Of a stretch of DNA of 64,000 bases, positions 25,712 through 34,632 are shown in pieces. This DNA is from Celerinatantimonas sp046054165. Lineage in GTDB: Bacteria; Pseudomonadota; Gammaproteobacteria; Enterobacterales; Celerinatantimonadaceae. The stretch covers positions 124,001-188,000 of the forward strand of contig NZ_JBFNXK010000007.1 of NCBI RefSeq assembly GCF_046054165.1, given 5' to 3'. Position numbers and translations under genes: made by a program. Positions within the stretch are counted from its first letter, which is position 1; each line of letters starts with the position of its first letter. The notes under the pieces are model-generated. The model did no database searches. It was not told where the DNA came from and saw only the letters and a list, made by a program, of their open reading frames with translations.

Positions 25712-27163
25712 ATGAAATCGATGAAGAATTTTTTGCCGATTATAATAGCAATTTTGATCGCTATTTTGCCGGCACCCTCAGGGTTAGATGATTATGCATG
25801 GCGCTATTTTGCTGTCTTTATTGGGGTGGTCGTAGGATTGGTATTAGAGCCGTTGCCGGGAGCCGTGGTCGGGTTAATTGGGGTCGTTGTTGTCGCATTA
25901 CTGAACCATTGGGCACTCTTTCCTGCTGATAAATTAGCTGATCCTCATTTTAAAGCGGCTAAGACTGCGTTTTCATGGGCCGTTTCCGGATTCACCAATG
26001 GAACGGTATGGCTGATTTTTGGTGCGTTTATGTTCGCATTGGGATATGAAAAAACCGGGCTAGGGCGTCGCATTGCGCTATGGCTGGTAAAAACTATGGG
26101 TAAGCGCAGCCTAACTTTAGGCTATGCGATTATGATTGCCGATACCGTTCTGGCTCCTTTTACACCCTCCAATACGGCACGTAGTGGGGGAACGATTTTC
26201 CCGGTGATTCGAAACTTACCCCCTCTTTATGATTCCAATCCTGATGATGAAAGTCGCAAACGCATCGGGACTTATTTAATGTGGACGGCTATTGCCAGCA
26301 CTTGTGTGACTAGTTCGTTGTTTTTAACGGCATTGGCACCGAATCTATTAGCGGTTGCTTTGACCCAGTCATCTACGGGGATCTTGATTGGATGGGGGGA
26401 CTGGTTTATGGCTGCGGCTCCCGTCTGTATTTTGTTATTAATATTAGTGCCACTTTTGAGTTATTGGTTGTGTCCTCCTCAGGTTAAATCCGGGACGGCG
26501 GTCAGTGAATGGGCGGCTCAGGAACTGACTCATATGGGACGACTAACCCGTAATGAATTGTTGTTACTGTGTTTTGTCGTGATGGCACTGTTGATGTGGA
26601 TTTTTGCCGGTCAGTATATTGCCGGAGCATTGGTCGGGCTGTTGGTGATTTCACTGATGTTGGTGACTCGCATCGTAACTTGGGATGATATTCTGGCCAA
26701 TAAGTCGGCTTGGAATACGCTGGTGTGGTTCGCTACGTTGGTCGCTTTGGCCGGGGGATTGAGTAAAGTTGGCTTTGTCAGCTGGTTTGGTCAACTGGTC
26801 GGGAGTCATATCAGTGGGTTAAATGCAACATTGGCTATGATCATTTTGGCCGTTATCTTTTTTGTACTGCATTATTTATTTGCCAGTGTGACCGCACATA
26901 CTACGGCATTGTTGCCCGTGATTTTGGCCGCTGCATCTGGGATCCCCGGCATTCATATGGAAATGTTTGTCTTTGTGCTTGTGCCTATGTTGGGGTTGAT
27001 GGGAATTATCACACCTTATGGAACTGGACCGAGCCCGGTTTACTATGGAAGTGGATTTATTCCCGGTTCAACCTGGTGGAAACTAGGCGCCGTATTTGGA
27101 TTGTTGTATTTGGTCGTGTGGTTGGGGCTTGGGTTGCCGTGGCTTGAGATCGTATTTTCATAA
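25712..27163 (+). CDS. DASS-family anion/dicarboxylate (CitT-like) transporter
   Basis: A 483-aa inner-membrane carrier with about 12 hydrophobic segments. It carries hallmarks of the divalent anion:Na+ symporter / CitT-TtdT-2-oxoglutarate translocator family: the first SNT motif in PFTPSNTARSGGTIFPVIRNL, GFTNGTVWLIFGAFMFALGYEKTGLGRRIA, LFLTALAPNLLAVAL and the second repeat with GIITPYGTGPSPVYYGSG near the C-terminus. The closest types are citrate/succinate and tartrate/succinate exchangers, so it likely moves C4-C6 carboxylates. No companion enzyme genes are adjacent. It is a single-gene unit with AAGGATAAAAG as ribosome site. Confidence 0.88.
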   Translation: MKSMKNFLPIIIAILIAILPAPSGLDDYAWRYFAVFIGVVVGLVLEPLPGAVVGLIGVVVVALLNHWALFPADKLADPHFKAAKTAFSWAVSGFTNGTVWLIFGAFMFALGYEKTGLGRRIALWLVKTMGKRSLTLGYAIMIADTVLAPFTPSNTARSGGTIFPVIRNLPPLYDSNPDDESRKRIGTYLMWTAIASTCVTSSLFLTALAPNLLAVALTQSSTGILIGWGDWFMAAAPVCILLLILVPLLSYWLCPPQVKSGTAVSEWAAQELTHMGRLTRNELLLLCFVVMALLMWIFAGQYIAGALVGLLVISLMLVTRIVTWDDILANKSAWNTLVWFATLVALAGGLSKVGFVSWFGQLVGSHISGLNATLAMIILAVIFFVLHYLFASVTAHTTALLPVILAAASGIPGIHMEMFVFVLVPMLGLMGIITPYGTGPSPVYYGSGFIPGSTWWKLGAVFGLLYLVVWLGLGLPWLEIVFS

Positions 27164-27189
27164 TCCATATTTTTGGAATCATTGGACGA

Positions 27190-27220
27190 ACGGAGGCTTA
27201 AGTCTCCGTCCGTTATTTCT
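27190..27220 (+). terminator. Probable terminator after the DASS transporter
   Basis: ACGGAG and CTCCGT pair (with further pairing toward the loop through GCTT/AAGT) and TTATTTCT follows. It is the only notable element in the 304-bp gap before the next gene. Confidence 0.45.
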
Positions 27221-27467
27221 CCATGTCATCGTTATTTTTTGGATATTTCGCTATCTGATTTTTATGTAATTCATCTTAATATCCTTATCGAAAGAGATAT
27301 CCGAAACCTTTCTTTACTCAGGAGTGATTCGACGCTAATCGAAGTTTATTATTTTGTGTCATAGACGGTTACCGATATACCGGTAATATAGTTGAGTCGC
27401 ACTGTTGCGCGGTGCTATTGGATAAGCATGCCTTACCAATAACAATCCAGATGTTGAGGATGTTCTG

Positions 27468-28772
27468 TTGAGTAAATACCAAGCTTTGAGACGGGCGAAA
27501 GCCGGGGCGCTGGCTTGCCTGATTGTGGCAGCCATTGTTTTTACAATAACTGTCATCGGGATGCGTCAGGGATATCATAGTTTGTGGTTATCTCTGATTA
27601 AAACGGCTTCTGAAGCGGCAATGGTTGGGGGAATCGCAGATTGGTTTGCTATTTCGGCGTTGTTTCGACCCATCCCGAGTTGGAATCGGCGGACGGTTGC
27701 CGGATTACATATTCCTCACACCGATGTTGTGGTTCGAAATCAGCCGATGATTGCTGAAAATCTGGCGTTGTTTGTAAAAGAGCGTTTTTTTCATGAGACG
27801 ACACTAGTTCGCTTTGTTCGTGAAGTTAAACCGACCCAGGTTTTGACGCAATGGCTTAGTCAGCCCCAAAATGCAGCACAATTAAGCCATTATATCAGTC
27901 AGTTTCTGGCCGCCTCTTTACGTGTTTATGATGATCGCTTAGTTCAGGCATTTATCTGGCGAGGGGTGCGTAAAATCATCCGTTATCTAGATTTATCGTC
28001 GTTAGCGGCGCAAGTGCTGGATGTTTCAACCAAAGATGGTCGCCATCAGGTCGTCCTAAGTCAGCTATTAGGTCAGCTCAGTCATTATTTAAATAATTCA
28101 CAAACACAGCAAATGTTAGCTCAACGAGTCAGTAGCTGGCTGAAGAGCGAGCATTATATGGTTGAGAAGCTGCTTCCAACAGAATGGTTGAGTGAAAAAA
28201 GTGCTCAGCTAGCCATTGAGGCAATGGCTAATTTTTTATCAGAGATCCAACATGCGGATAATAATCCCGTTCGGGAGCAACTGGAGCAAAATTTAGCCAC
28301 TTGGATTGAAAAATTGCGCCGTGATCCAATCTGGCGGCAGAAAATTGAAAAAATGACTGAGCAAATTTTAGTACATCAGCATTTTGCGCATTATCTGTAT
28401 CAAATATGGCAAGATCTTTGTCAGCGATTGGCGGTTGACTTGGATTCTGATACTAGTATTACTCGGGATAACATCGCCGTATTTATGACTGCCAGTGCTA
28501 AATTAATGAGTGAGAATCAGTCATTGCAAGTGTTGTTGGATACGCATTTGGAATCGGCAGCACAGAAAATGGCTCCGAAGGTTTCCAATTTCGTGGTTCG
28601 GCATATTCAGAAAACGGTCGAGAGCTGGGATGCCCGGGAGATAGTGAATCAGATAGAGCTAAATATCGGTAAGGATTTGCAGAAGGTCAGAGTAAATGGG
28701 ACGTTAGTGGGGGCATTGATCGGTATGGGAATTTTCTTAGTTGAACATCTCTTGTTAAATTTGCCCTTTTAA
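27468..28772 (+). CDS. DUF445-family membrane-anchored protein (YjiN-like)
   Basis: A 434-aa DUF445 protein. An N-terminal membrane segment (about 13-32) is followed by the family signature MVGGIADWFAISALFRPIP and IPHTDVVVRNQPMIAENLALFVKERF, then a long, largely helical region. A second hydrophobic segment lies at the extreme C-terminus (VGALIGMGIFLVEHLLLNLPF). Its biochemical function is not established. The start is a TTG at 27468 with GAGGA 8 bases upstream; no in-frame ATG lies nearby. Confidence 0.85.
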   Translation: MSKYQALRRAKAGALACLIVAAIVFTITVIGMRQGYHSLWLSLIKTASEAAMVGGIADWFAISALFRPIPSWNRRTVAGLHIPHTDVVVRNQPMIAENLALFVKERFFHETTLVRFVREVKPTQVLTQWLSQPQNAAQLSHYISQFLAASLRVYDDRLVQAFIWRGVRKIIRYLDLSSLAAQVLDVSTKDGRHQVVLSQLLGQLSHYLNNSQTQQMLAQRVSSWLKSEHYMVEKLLPTEWLSEKSAQLAIEAMANFLSEIQHADNNPVREQLEQNLATWIEKLRRDPIWRQKIEKMTEQILVHQHFAHYLYQIWQDLCQRLAVDLDSDTSITRDNIAVFMTASAKLMSENQSLQVLLDTHLESAAQKMAPKVSNFVVRHIQKTVESWDAREIVNQIELNIGKDLQKVRVNGTLVGALIGMGIFLVEHLLLNLPF

Positions 28773-28964
28773 TGAAGGCATATACTCCCATTAGGCTCAA
28801 GCCATTGACTCGCCATAGATCATCGCAATGGGATTTTGTGACATTTCTTCAATTTTAAGCTATACCTCAATAATGTATCTGGGCGCTTTGGGTGAATTAT
28901 AAACAGATTCATTACAGGAGCGTCACAGTCGATTTCTAATCATTAGCGATTAAAGGATCCTGTT

Positions 28965-31445
28965 ATGGTTGCCACGCCGACTGTTGCCGAAGATTTTCCA
29001 TTTTTTTTAGATAAAACCGATTTTAAAGATGCTGTGATTCGTCATTTACGGAGCACGTATGGTACTGACGAAAATAAAGCGAATGCGACAGCTTGGTGGA
29101 AAGCAACTTGTTCAGCGATTAATGAACAAGTTTTCGAAGGACTCACTGAAACTCAAAAAAAACATGCCAGCATTGATACCCGAGCAGTACATTACTTGTC
29201 TTTGGAATTTTTAATGGGGCGATTGACCCGTAACAATCTCTATAATCTGGGGCTATTTGAGACCGCTCGAGATGCGCTAGCCGAACTGGGACAAGATATC
29301 GATAGTCTGTGCCGGGAAGAACAGGATATGGCTCTTGGAAATGGGGGATTAGGTCGACTAGCCGCTTGTTTTATCGATTCTCTGGCTACACTGGGCTATC
29401 CGGCAATTGGTTATGGCATCCACTATGAAAACGGATTATTCCGTCAGGAATTTCGGGATGGTCGACAAATTGAGCGTCCTGATAGCTGGCGAGATTATGG
29501 AAATCCTTGGGAGATTTGTCGGCCAGAATCCATTCAGAAAGTGCCCTTGTATGGTTATGTCGAAACAAAATTTTGTGACGATGGCAAAATGCGCAAAGTT
29601 TGGCACCCTGGACAGGTCATCAAAGGGGTCCCGTGGGATATTCCGGTGGTAGGGTATCGAGGACATACCGTGAATATTCTACGCTTATGGGAAAGCCGGG
29701 CCGATGATTACTTTGATTGGGATGTGTTTAATGCCGGGGGGTATGTCGATGCTCAGATCGAAAAATCCCGAGCCGAAACTATCTCGAAAGTTTTGTATCC
29801 GAATGATGAGACCCCGGCCGGTAAAGAACTGCGGTTGATCCAGCAGTATTTCTTCTGTGCCTGTTCTCTCAAAGATATGATGCGGCGTTATAAACGGCAT
29901 CATCATGATTTTAGTCAGTTTGCTTCACAGATCGTCATCCAACTCAACGATACCCATCCGACGATCGCGATTGTGGAACTGATGCGGTTGCTGGTCGATG
30001 AAGAAGATTTAGATTGGGATAATGCGTGGGATATCTGCCAGAGTGTTTTTGCTTATACCAACCATACGTTACTTCCAGAAGCTCTCGAGAAATGGGCGGT
30101 TGGATTATTTGAAAATGTACTCCCTCGCCATCTGGAAATTATCTATGAGATCAACCGGCGTTTCTTAGAAGATGTAGTCGATAAAAAATGGCCGGGTGAT
30201 TCTGAAATGAAACGGCGATTATCGATCATCGAAGAAGGCGAAACCCGGATGGTTCGCATGGCTTATTTGTGCGTTGTCGGGAGTTTTAAAGTTAACGGCG
30301 TGGCTCAGATGCATAGCGAACTGGTTAAAAAGGATTTATTCCCTGATTTTTATCAAATCTGGCCGGATCGATTCACGAATGTGACCAATGGGATTACTCC
30401 GCGGCGTTGGCTGAAGGCCTGTAATCCAAGGTTATCCGGGTTGTTGGATGAAAAAATAGGGAAGCATTGGCCAACGGATCTCGGATTATTGCGTCGGGTG
30501 TTGGACTATGCAAATGATCCTCATTTCCAACATCAATTTATGCAGATTAAACAGCAAAATAAAGAAGATTTAGCCGTACTCATTCAGGAGTTGACTGGCG
30601 TACGTGTTGATGCTCAGGCAATTTTCGATATTCAAATTAAGCGGTTGCACGAATATAAACGTCAACATCTGAATATGTTGCATATTTTGACGTTGTATCG
30701 CCGACTGCTGGAAAATCCAGAATTGGATATTCACCCCCGTGTCTTTATTTTTGGCGCCAAAGCGGCTCCCGGGTATCGGTTGGCAAAAGATATTATTTTT
30801 GCCATCAATAAAATAGCGGATCGCATTAATCACGATATTCGGATTAAAGATAAGCTCAAAGTTGTTTTTCTTCCGAACTATCGGGTATCGCTGGCTGAAG
30901 TGATGATCCCGGCCGGTGATGTTTCCGAACAGATCTCTACTGCTGGCAAAGAGGCATCCGGTACCGGGAATATGAAGTTCGCTTTAAATGGAGCCGTGAC
31001 CATTGGAACGATGGATGGGGCGAATGTCGAAATTCGTGAAGAAGTCGGTGATGATAATATTTTTATCTTTGGCTTAACGGATGAACAGGTCGCTCAGAAA
31101 TGGCGAGAAGGTTATAACAGTTGGGATTATTACTTCCATAATGCCGAGTTAAAAGCGGTACTGGATTGGTTGGATAGTGATTATTTTACCCCAGGTGAAC
31201 CCGGAGCCCTGGCTTCGATAAAATACAGTCTATTGAATGGGGGGGATCCATTTATGTGCTTAGCTGATTATCAGTCGTATGTGGATGCTCAGCAGTTGAT
31301 TGATGAAGCGTATCGGGATAAAGCTCGTTGGGCTAAGATGGCCATCGTGAATATGGCCAGTGTCGGGAAATTTAATTCAGACCGTTCGATTGAGGATTAT
31401 GTGGCCAATATTTGGCATCTGAAAGCGTATCCGGGGATTGAATAA
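28965..31445 (+). CDS. glgP: Glycogen/maltodextrin phosphorylase
   Basis: An 826-aa GT35 phosphorylase releasing glucose 1-phosphate from alpha-1,4 glucans. Landmarks: YLSLEFLMGRLTRNNLYNLG, MALGNGGLGRLAACFIDS, GYGIHYENGLFRQ, NDTHPTIAIVELMRLL, the phosphate-site VSLAEVMIPAGDVSEQIS and the PLP-lysine region EASGTGNMKFALNGAVTIGTM (split here by the 20-residue rule: EASGTGNMKF, then ALNGAVTIG). Length is typical (about 815-830). It stands alone, away from glgBXCA, with an AAAGGATCC site and its own terminator. Whether glycogen or maltodextrin is the main substrate (GlgP versus MalP) cannot be told from sequence alone. Confidence 0.93.
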   Translation: MVATPTVAEDFPFFLDKTDFKDAVIRHLRSTYGTDENKANATAWWKATCSAINEQVFEGLTETQKKHASIDTRAVHYLSLEFLMGRLTRNNLYNLGLFETARDALAELGQDIDSLCREEQDMALGNGGLGRLAACFIDSLATLGYPAIGYGIHYENGLFRQEFRDGRQIERPDSWRDYGNPWEICRPESIQKVPLYGYVETKFCDDGKMRKVWHPGQVIKGVPWDIPVVGYRGHTVNILRLWESRADDYFDWDVFNAGGYVDAQIEKSRAETISKVLYPNDETPAGKELRLIQQYFFCACSLKDMMRRYKRHHHDFSQFASQIVIQLNDTHPTIAIVELMRLLVDEEDLDWDNAWDICQSVFAYTNHTLLPEALEKWAVGLFENVLPRHLEIIYEINRRFLEDVVDKKWPGDSEMKRRLSIIEEGETRMVRMAYLCVVGSFKVNGVAQMHSELVKKDLFPDFYQIWPDRFTNVTNGITPRRWLKACNPRLSGLLDEKIGKHWPTDLGLLRRVLDYANDPHFQHQFMQIKQQNKEDLAVLIQELTGVRVDAQAIFDIQIKRLHEYKRQHLNMLHILTLYRRLLENPELDIHPRVFIFGAKAAPGYRLAKDIIFAINKIADRINHDIRIKDKLKVVFLPNYRVSLAEVMIPAGDVSEQISTAGKEASGTGNMKFALNGAVTIGTMDGANVEIREEVGDDNIFIFGLTDEQVAQKWREGYNSWDYYFHNAELKAVLDWLDSDYFTPGEPGALASIKYSLLNGGDPFMCLADYQSYVDAQQLIDEAYRDKARWAKMAIVNMASVGKFNSDRSIEDYVANIWHLKAYPGIE

Positions 31446-31487
31446 AGTCTGGGTGTTGGCTGAATAGAGTCGGTCGCAAGGCTGAAG

Positions 31488-31522
31488 AGATACGGTATGA
31501 ACAAGTGCCGTATCTTTTTTTT
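31488..31522 (+). terminator. Rho-independent terminator after glgP
   Basis: AGATACGG and CCGTATCT pair perfectly and are followed by eight T. Confidence 0.9.
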
Positions 31523-31569
31523 ATGCCTGTCCCAAGGCATAATGAGCTCTCTGTGATCAGGAGTGGATT

Positions 31570-32601
31570 ATGTTGCCTTTTGAATCCAATTATTTAGCTT
31601 ATTTGTTAGCCCATCCTCAGCAGCAAACAAGTGCTGAACAAATTTTAAGCAATGGTACGAAAATCCGGTTACTCGGTGTCGGTGCCATTGAATTAGAACC
31701 GGCCACTCTGACACACTCTTCGCGTGCGATTGTTCTCTCTGCCGGGATCCACGGTAATGAAACGGCTCCGATTGAATGGCTCAATCAGCTTTTGGATGAT
31801 TTGCTGGGTGAACACTTAGTTATTTCGGAACCTTTATTATTATTGTGGGGACATCCACAGGCGATGATTGCCGGAGTCCGGGAGATTGGGACCAATCTGA
31901 ATCGATTATTTAACGGTGCTCATAAGCACGGTGTCCAGGATTTAGAGCATCAACGCGCTGCCGAATTGGAAGGGTGGATGGATACGTTCTATCGGCGTTA
32001 TTCGTTTCGATGTGCTCATTATGATTTACATACCGCCATTCGCTCCTCCGTTCATGAAAAGTTTGCCGTAGTGCCATACACCCCCCAACGAGCGCCCAAT
32101 CTTGAGCAGTTTGCTTTACTGCAGGATTGTGGCGTGGACTGTCTGTTATTTTTCCATCAGCCGACCACCACGTTCAGTTATCATTCGGCGATTCATTATG
32201 ATGCGGATGCTTTTACGGTTGAGTTAGGAAAAGTGCGTCCATTCGGACAAAATGAGCGTGCGGCTTTACGGCTTTTGGACGATAGGATGAGGCTTCTGAT
32301 CTGTGGTGGAAAATCCCAACGGCAAATGCCGGATGTCGATCGTTGTCGATGGTATCAGGTGACGGATGTCATTAATCGAGAACAGTCGGATTTTCGGTTG
32401 AATTTTGCCGATGATTTAGCCAATTTCAGCACCTTTCAAAGTGGTGATTGTTTGGCTTATCAGGCCGAAGAGCCGGTGTTGGTGGATGATGGTCCGAAAA
32501 GTGTGGTGTTTCCGAATGCCCATGTTCAAGTCGGCCAGCGGGCGGCTATTTTGGTGAAGCAATTAGCAGCGGCTGAGTGTGCTCGTATTATTTATGGATA
32601 A
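31570..32601 (+). CDS. astE: Succinylglutamate desuccinylase
   Basis: AstE hydrolyses N-succinylglutamate to succinate and glutamate, the last step of the arginine succinyltransferase pathway. The 343-aa protein shows the M14-type zinc site of the AstE/AspA family (AGIHGNETAPIEWL with the His and Glu ligands; HYDLHTAIRSS with the third ligand), plus GTNLNRLF and FTVELGKVRPFGQN near the C-terminus. A TCAGGAGTGG site precedes the ATG. The other ast genes are not here; instead the gene overlaps btuC by a few bases. Confidence 0.92.
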   Translation: MLPFESNYLAYLLAHPQQQTSAEQILSNGTKIRLLGVGAIELEPATLTHSSRAIVLSAGIHGNETAPIEWLNQLLDDLLGEHLVISEPLLLLWGHPQAMIAGVREIGTNLNRLFNGAHKHGVQDLEHQRAAELEGWMDTFYRRYSFRCAHYDLHTAIRSSVHEKFAVVPYTPQRAPNLEQFALLQDCGVDCLLFFHQPTTTFSYHSAIHYDADAFTVELGKVRPFGQNERAALRLLDDRMRLLICGGKSQRQMPDVDRCRWYQVTDVINREQSDFRLNFADDLANFSTFQSGDCLAYQAEEPVLVDDGPKSVVFPNAHVQVGQRAAILVKQLAAAECARIIYG

Positions 32602-33601
32602 TGGGCAAACTCGGTTTTCGATAGTCTCTCTGCGCTGGATAAGTGCAATGCTGCTTCTCGTGGTGATTGCCGGAATTCATCTGACGCTGGGAGATATGGC
32701 GATCCATTGGTCCGATGTGTTGCGACAGGAACCCAATTTAGCTCAGCAGATTTTTTGGCGATTACGAATGCCCCGAGTTTTGGCGGCTATTTTAGTGGGG
32801 GCCTCATTGGGGGCTTCCGGAGCGGTTTTGCAAACCTTATTGCATAATCCATTGGCAGAGCCGGGCTTACTGGGGATTTCCAGTGGAGCCAGTTTGACGG
32901 CTGTAAGCGTGATGGTCCTCTCGGCCATGGCGGGTTGGCAAGTTCCGGTATGGGGCATCACCGGTGCGGCTTTGGTTGGAGCTCTGGTTGTTGCCGTGAT
33001 TTTATTTACGCTGGCTCGGCGCTATACCTTGAATGCTGGAGTATTACTGCTGTTTGGGGTGGTGATTGGAATTATTGCCGGGGCTGGGTTAACTTGGTTA
33101 TTGTATTTTTCACCGACCCAAAATTTACGGCAACTGTTGTATTGGATGATGGGCTCACTGAGCTTTGCGAATACGCAAGTTTATCGATTATGGCCTCTTT
33201 TTCTCGTTGTCTTTGCACTGCTGCTGCGAGATGGTGCTGCGCTTAATTTTATATTACTGGGGGAACGGTACGCGTTTTCTCTGGGGATCGATGTTCGCAA
33301 AGTTCGCTCTCGACTGGTGTTATGGGTGGCCTTGATGAGTGCCATTGCGGTGGCCTGTGCAGGTTCGATTAGTTTTATCGGGTTATTGGTCCCTCATCTG
33401 CTGCGTTATTGGCTGGGTGATGAACAGCGGCAATTGATCTGGATGAGTACGCTGGGTGGTGCGATTGCGGTATTAGGTGCAGATATTCTGGCAATGAGTT
33501 TATTAAATGGGGCTGAGTTACCCATTGGGGTGATTACGGCATCAGTAGGTGGACCGTTACTATTTATTTTGTTGTTAAGGCAGCATCATGTTGCGCATTA
33601 A
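32594..33601 (+). CDS. btuC: Vitamin B12 ABC transporter permease (FecCD family)
   Basis: A polytopic 335-aa permease with about ten membrane segments. RLRMPRVLAAILVGASLGASGAVLQ, HNPLAEPGLLGISSGASL, and LLGERYAFSLGIDVRKVR followed by SISFIGLLVPHLLRYWLG are FecCD landmarks, and the wording is closest to BtuC. The ATG at 32594 overlaps the astE stop by 8 bases; a GTG at 32579 in frame is an alternative. It overlaps btuD by 14 bases. No btuF or btuB gene is adjacent, so cobalamin specificity rests on similarity of BtuC and BtuD together. Confidence 0.87.
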   Translation: MDNGQTRFSIVSLRWISAMLLLVVIAGIHLTLGDMAIHWSDVLRQEPNLAQQIFWRLRMPRVLAAILVGASLGASGAVLQTLLHNPLAEPGLLGISSGASLTAVSVMVLSAMAGWQVPVWGITGAALVGALVVAVILFTLARRYTLNAGVLLLFGVVIGIIAGAGLTWLLYFSPTQNLRQLLYWMMGSLSFANTQVYRLWPLFLVVFALLLRDGAALNFILLGERYAFSLGIDVRKVRSRLVLWVALMSAIAVACAGSISFIGLLVPHLLRYWLGDEQRQLIWMSTLGGAIAVLGADILAMSLLNGAELPIGVITASVGGPLLFILLLRQHHVAH

Positions 33602-34340
33602 TCGGCTGATTGTGCGGAATTATCTGCATATCGATTCGCTCACGATTGCACCGGGTCAGCTGGTGGCTGTTTGTGGTCCAAATGGATCCGGAAAATCTAC
33701 ACTTTTGGAAGCTTTATCTGGCTATCTTCCACCCTATTCTGGCTCGATTCAGCTGGATGGCAAAGAATTAACTGATTATTCAGTGGCTGAACTCGCGTCT
33801 GTTCGAAGTTGGTTGGCTCAGCAGCAACCTCATCGAGCATCTATTTCCATTGCGCAGCAATTGGCTTGGGTGATTGAGCCATACCGGCATTTGGCACCAG
33901 CTCAGCAGGTAGTTGATGAGGTGATCCATGACCTGTCTTTATCATCCATTTTACATCGGCCGTTGTTACAGCTTTCTGGAGGTGAATTGCAGCGGGCTTA
34001 TCTGGCCAGTTTGTTGGTCGCCAGCGATCGGCGGTTGAATCCGGCACATCAATTGGTGTTATTAGATGAACCGCTCACGGCATTAGATCCACGTTATCAG
34101 CATCAGGTCATCGAGAAGTTATTGGCACTTCAGGCTCAGGGGCAAACGATATTGATATCACTGCACGATCTCAATATTGCAATGTTTTATGCAATGGATG
34201 TGTTGTTACTCAGCCAAGGGAGGCTTACAATATGCGGTGCAGCCCGCGATGTTCTGACGCAAGAGCGGATATCCGAGTTGTTTGGTGTATCGATGACCCA
34301 GATTCGCATCAATGGCCGTAATCAGTTGGTCCTATCTTGA
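33588..34340 (+). CDS. btuD: Vitamin B12 ABC transporter ATPase
   Basis: A 250-aa ABC ATPase: Walker A CGPNGSGKST, Q-loop in SWLAQQQ, signature LSGGELQRAYLASLL, Walker B LVLLDEPLTALDP and the switch His in LISLHDLNIA. The signature continuing into LQRAYLASLLV is BtuD-like. It overlaps btuC by 14 bases, so the two are translated together as the BtuCD core. A small basic ORF follows after 54 bases. Confidence 0.88.
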   Translation: MLRINRLIVRNYLHIDSLTIAPGQLVAVCGPNGSGKSTLLEALSGYLPPYSGSIQLDGKELTDYSVAELASVRSWLAQQQPHRASISIAQQLAWVIEPYRHLAPAQQVVDEVIHDLSLSSILHRPLLQLSGGELQRAYLASLLVASDRRLNPAHQLVLLDEPLTALDPRYQHQVIEKLLALQAQGQTILISLHDLNIAMFYAMDVLLLSQGRLTICGAARDVLTQERISELFGVSMTQIRINGRNQLVLS

Positions 34341-34394
34341 GGAAATCGTCAACCTGAACCATCTTAGTGACAAGGTCGTAAGGGAGACAACCTG

Positions 34395-34523
34395 ATGCTT
34401 CGGAAGAATCAACCGGAACATGATGAACTATTTTTTTATGTTGAACATAACCGGGATGAGCGTAAACGTTCGGCTAAAAAACGCCAGCGTTTAAACCAAA
34501 GTCGTCGAAGAATGCGTCATTAA
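34395..34523 (+). CDS. 42-aa basic microprotein downstream of btuD
   Basis: The ORF begins MLRKNQPEHDELFFYVEH and ends with a run of basic residues (KRSAKKRQRLNQSRRRMRH). An AGGGAG site lies 8 bases upstream, and a strong terminator follows 22 bases after its stop, so it ends the btuCD transcript or is its own unit. I do not recognise a family. The acidic N-half and Arg/Lys-rich C-half suggest RNA or ribosome contact (inference). It is the same size as the microprotein near tadA, but the sequences are not evidently related. Confidence 0.6.
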   Translation: MLRKNQPEHDELFFYVEHNRDERKRSAKKRQRLNQSRRRMRH

Positions 34524-34545
34524 ACGTCTTTAAGTCGTTATTTTG

Positions 34546-34581
34546 AGCCTCTGCCTGTGAAGCCACGACAGAGGCTTTTTT
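34546..34581 (+). terminator. Rho-independent terminator
   Basis: AGCCTCTG and CAGAGGCT pair around a 15-base loop and are followed by five or more T. It closes the btuCD-microprotein unit. Confidence 0.85.
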
Positions 34582-34632
34582 CATGGTATACTGCCTGTCA
34601 CATAACATCGCATATTGCGCTATTTCAGTATT

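Noticed and set aside
27173..27364. 63-codon plus-strand frame after the DASS transporter
   Set aside because: It reads across the probable transporter terminator and its composition does not look coding.
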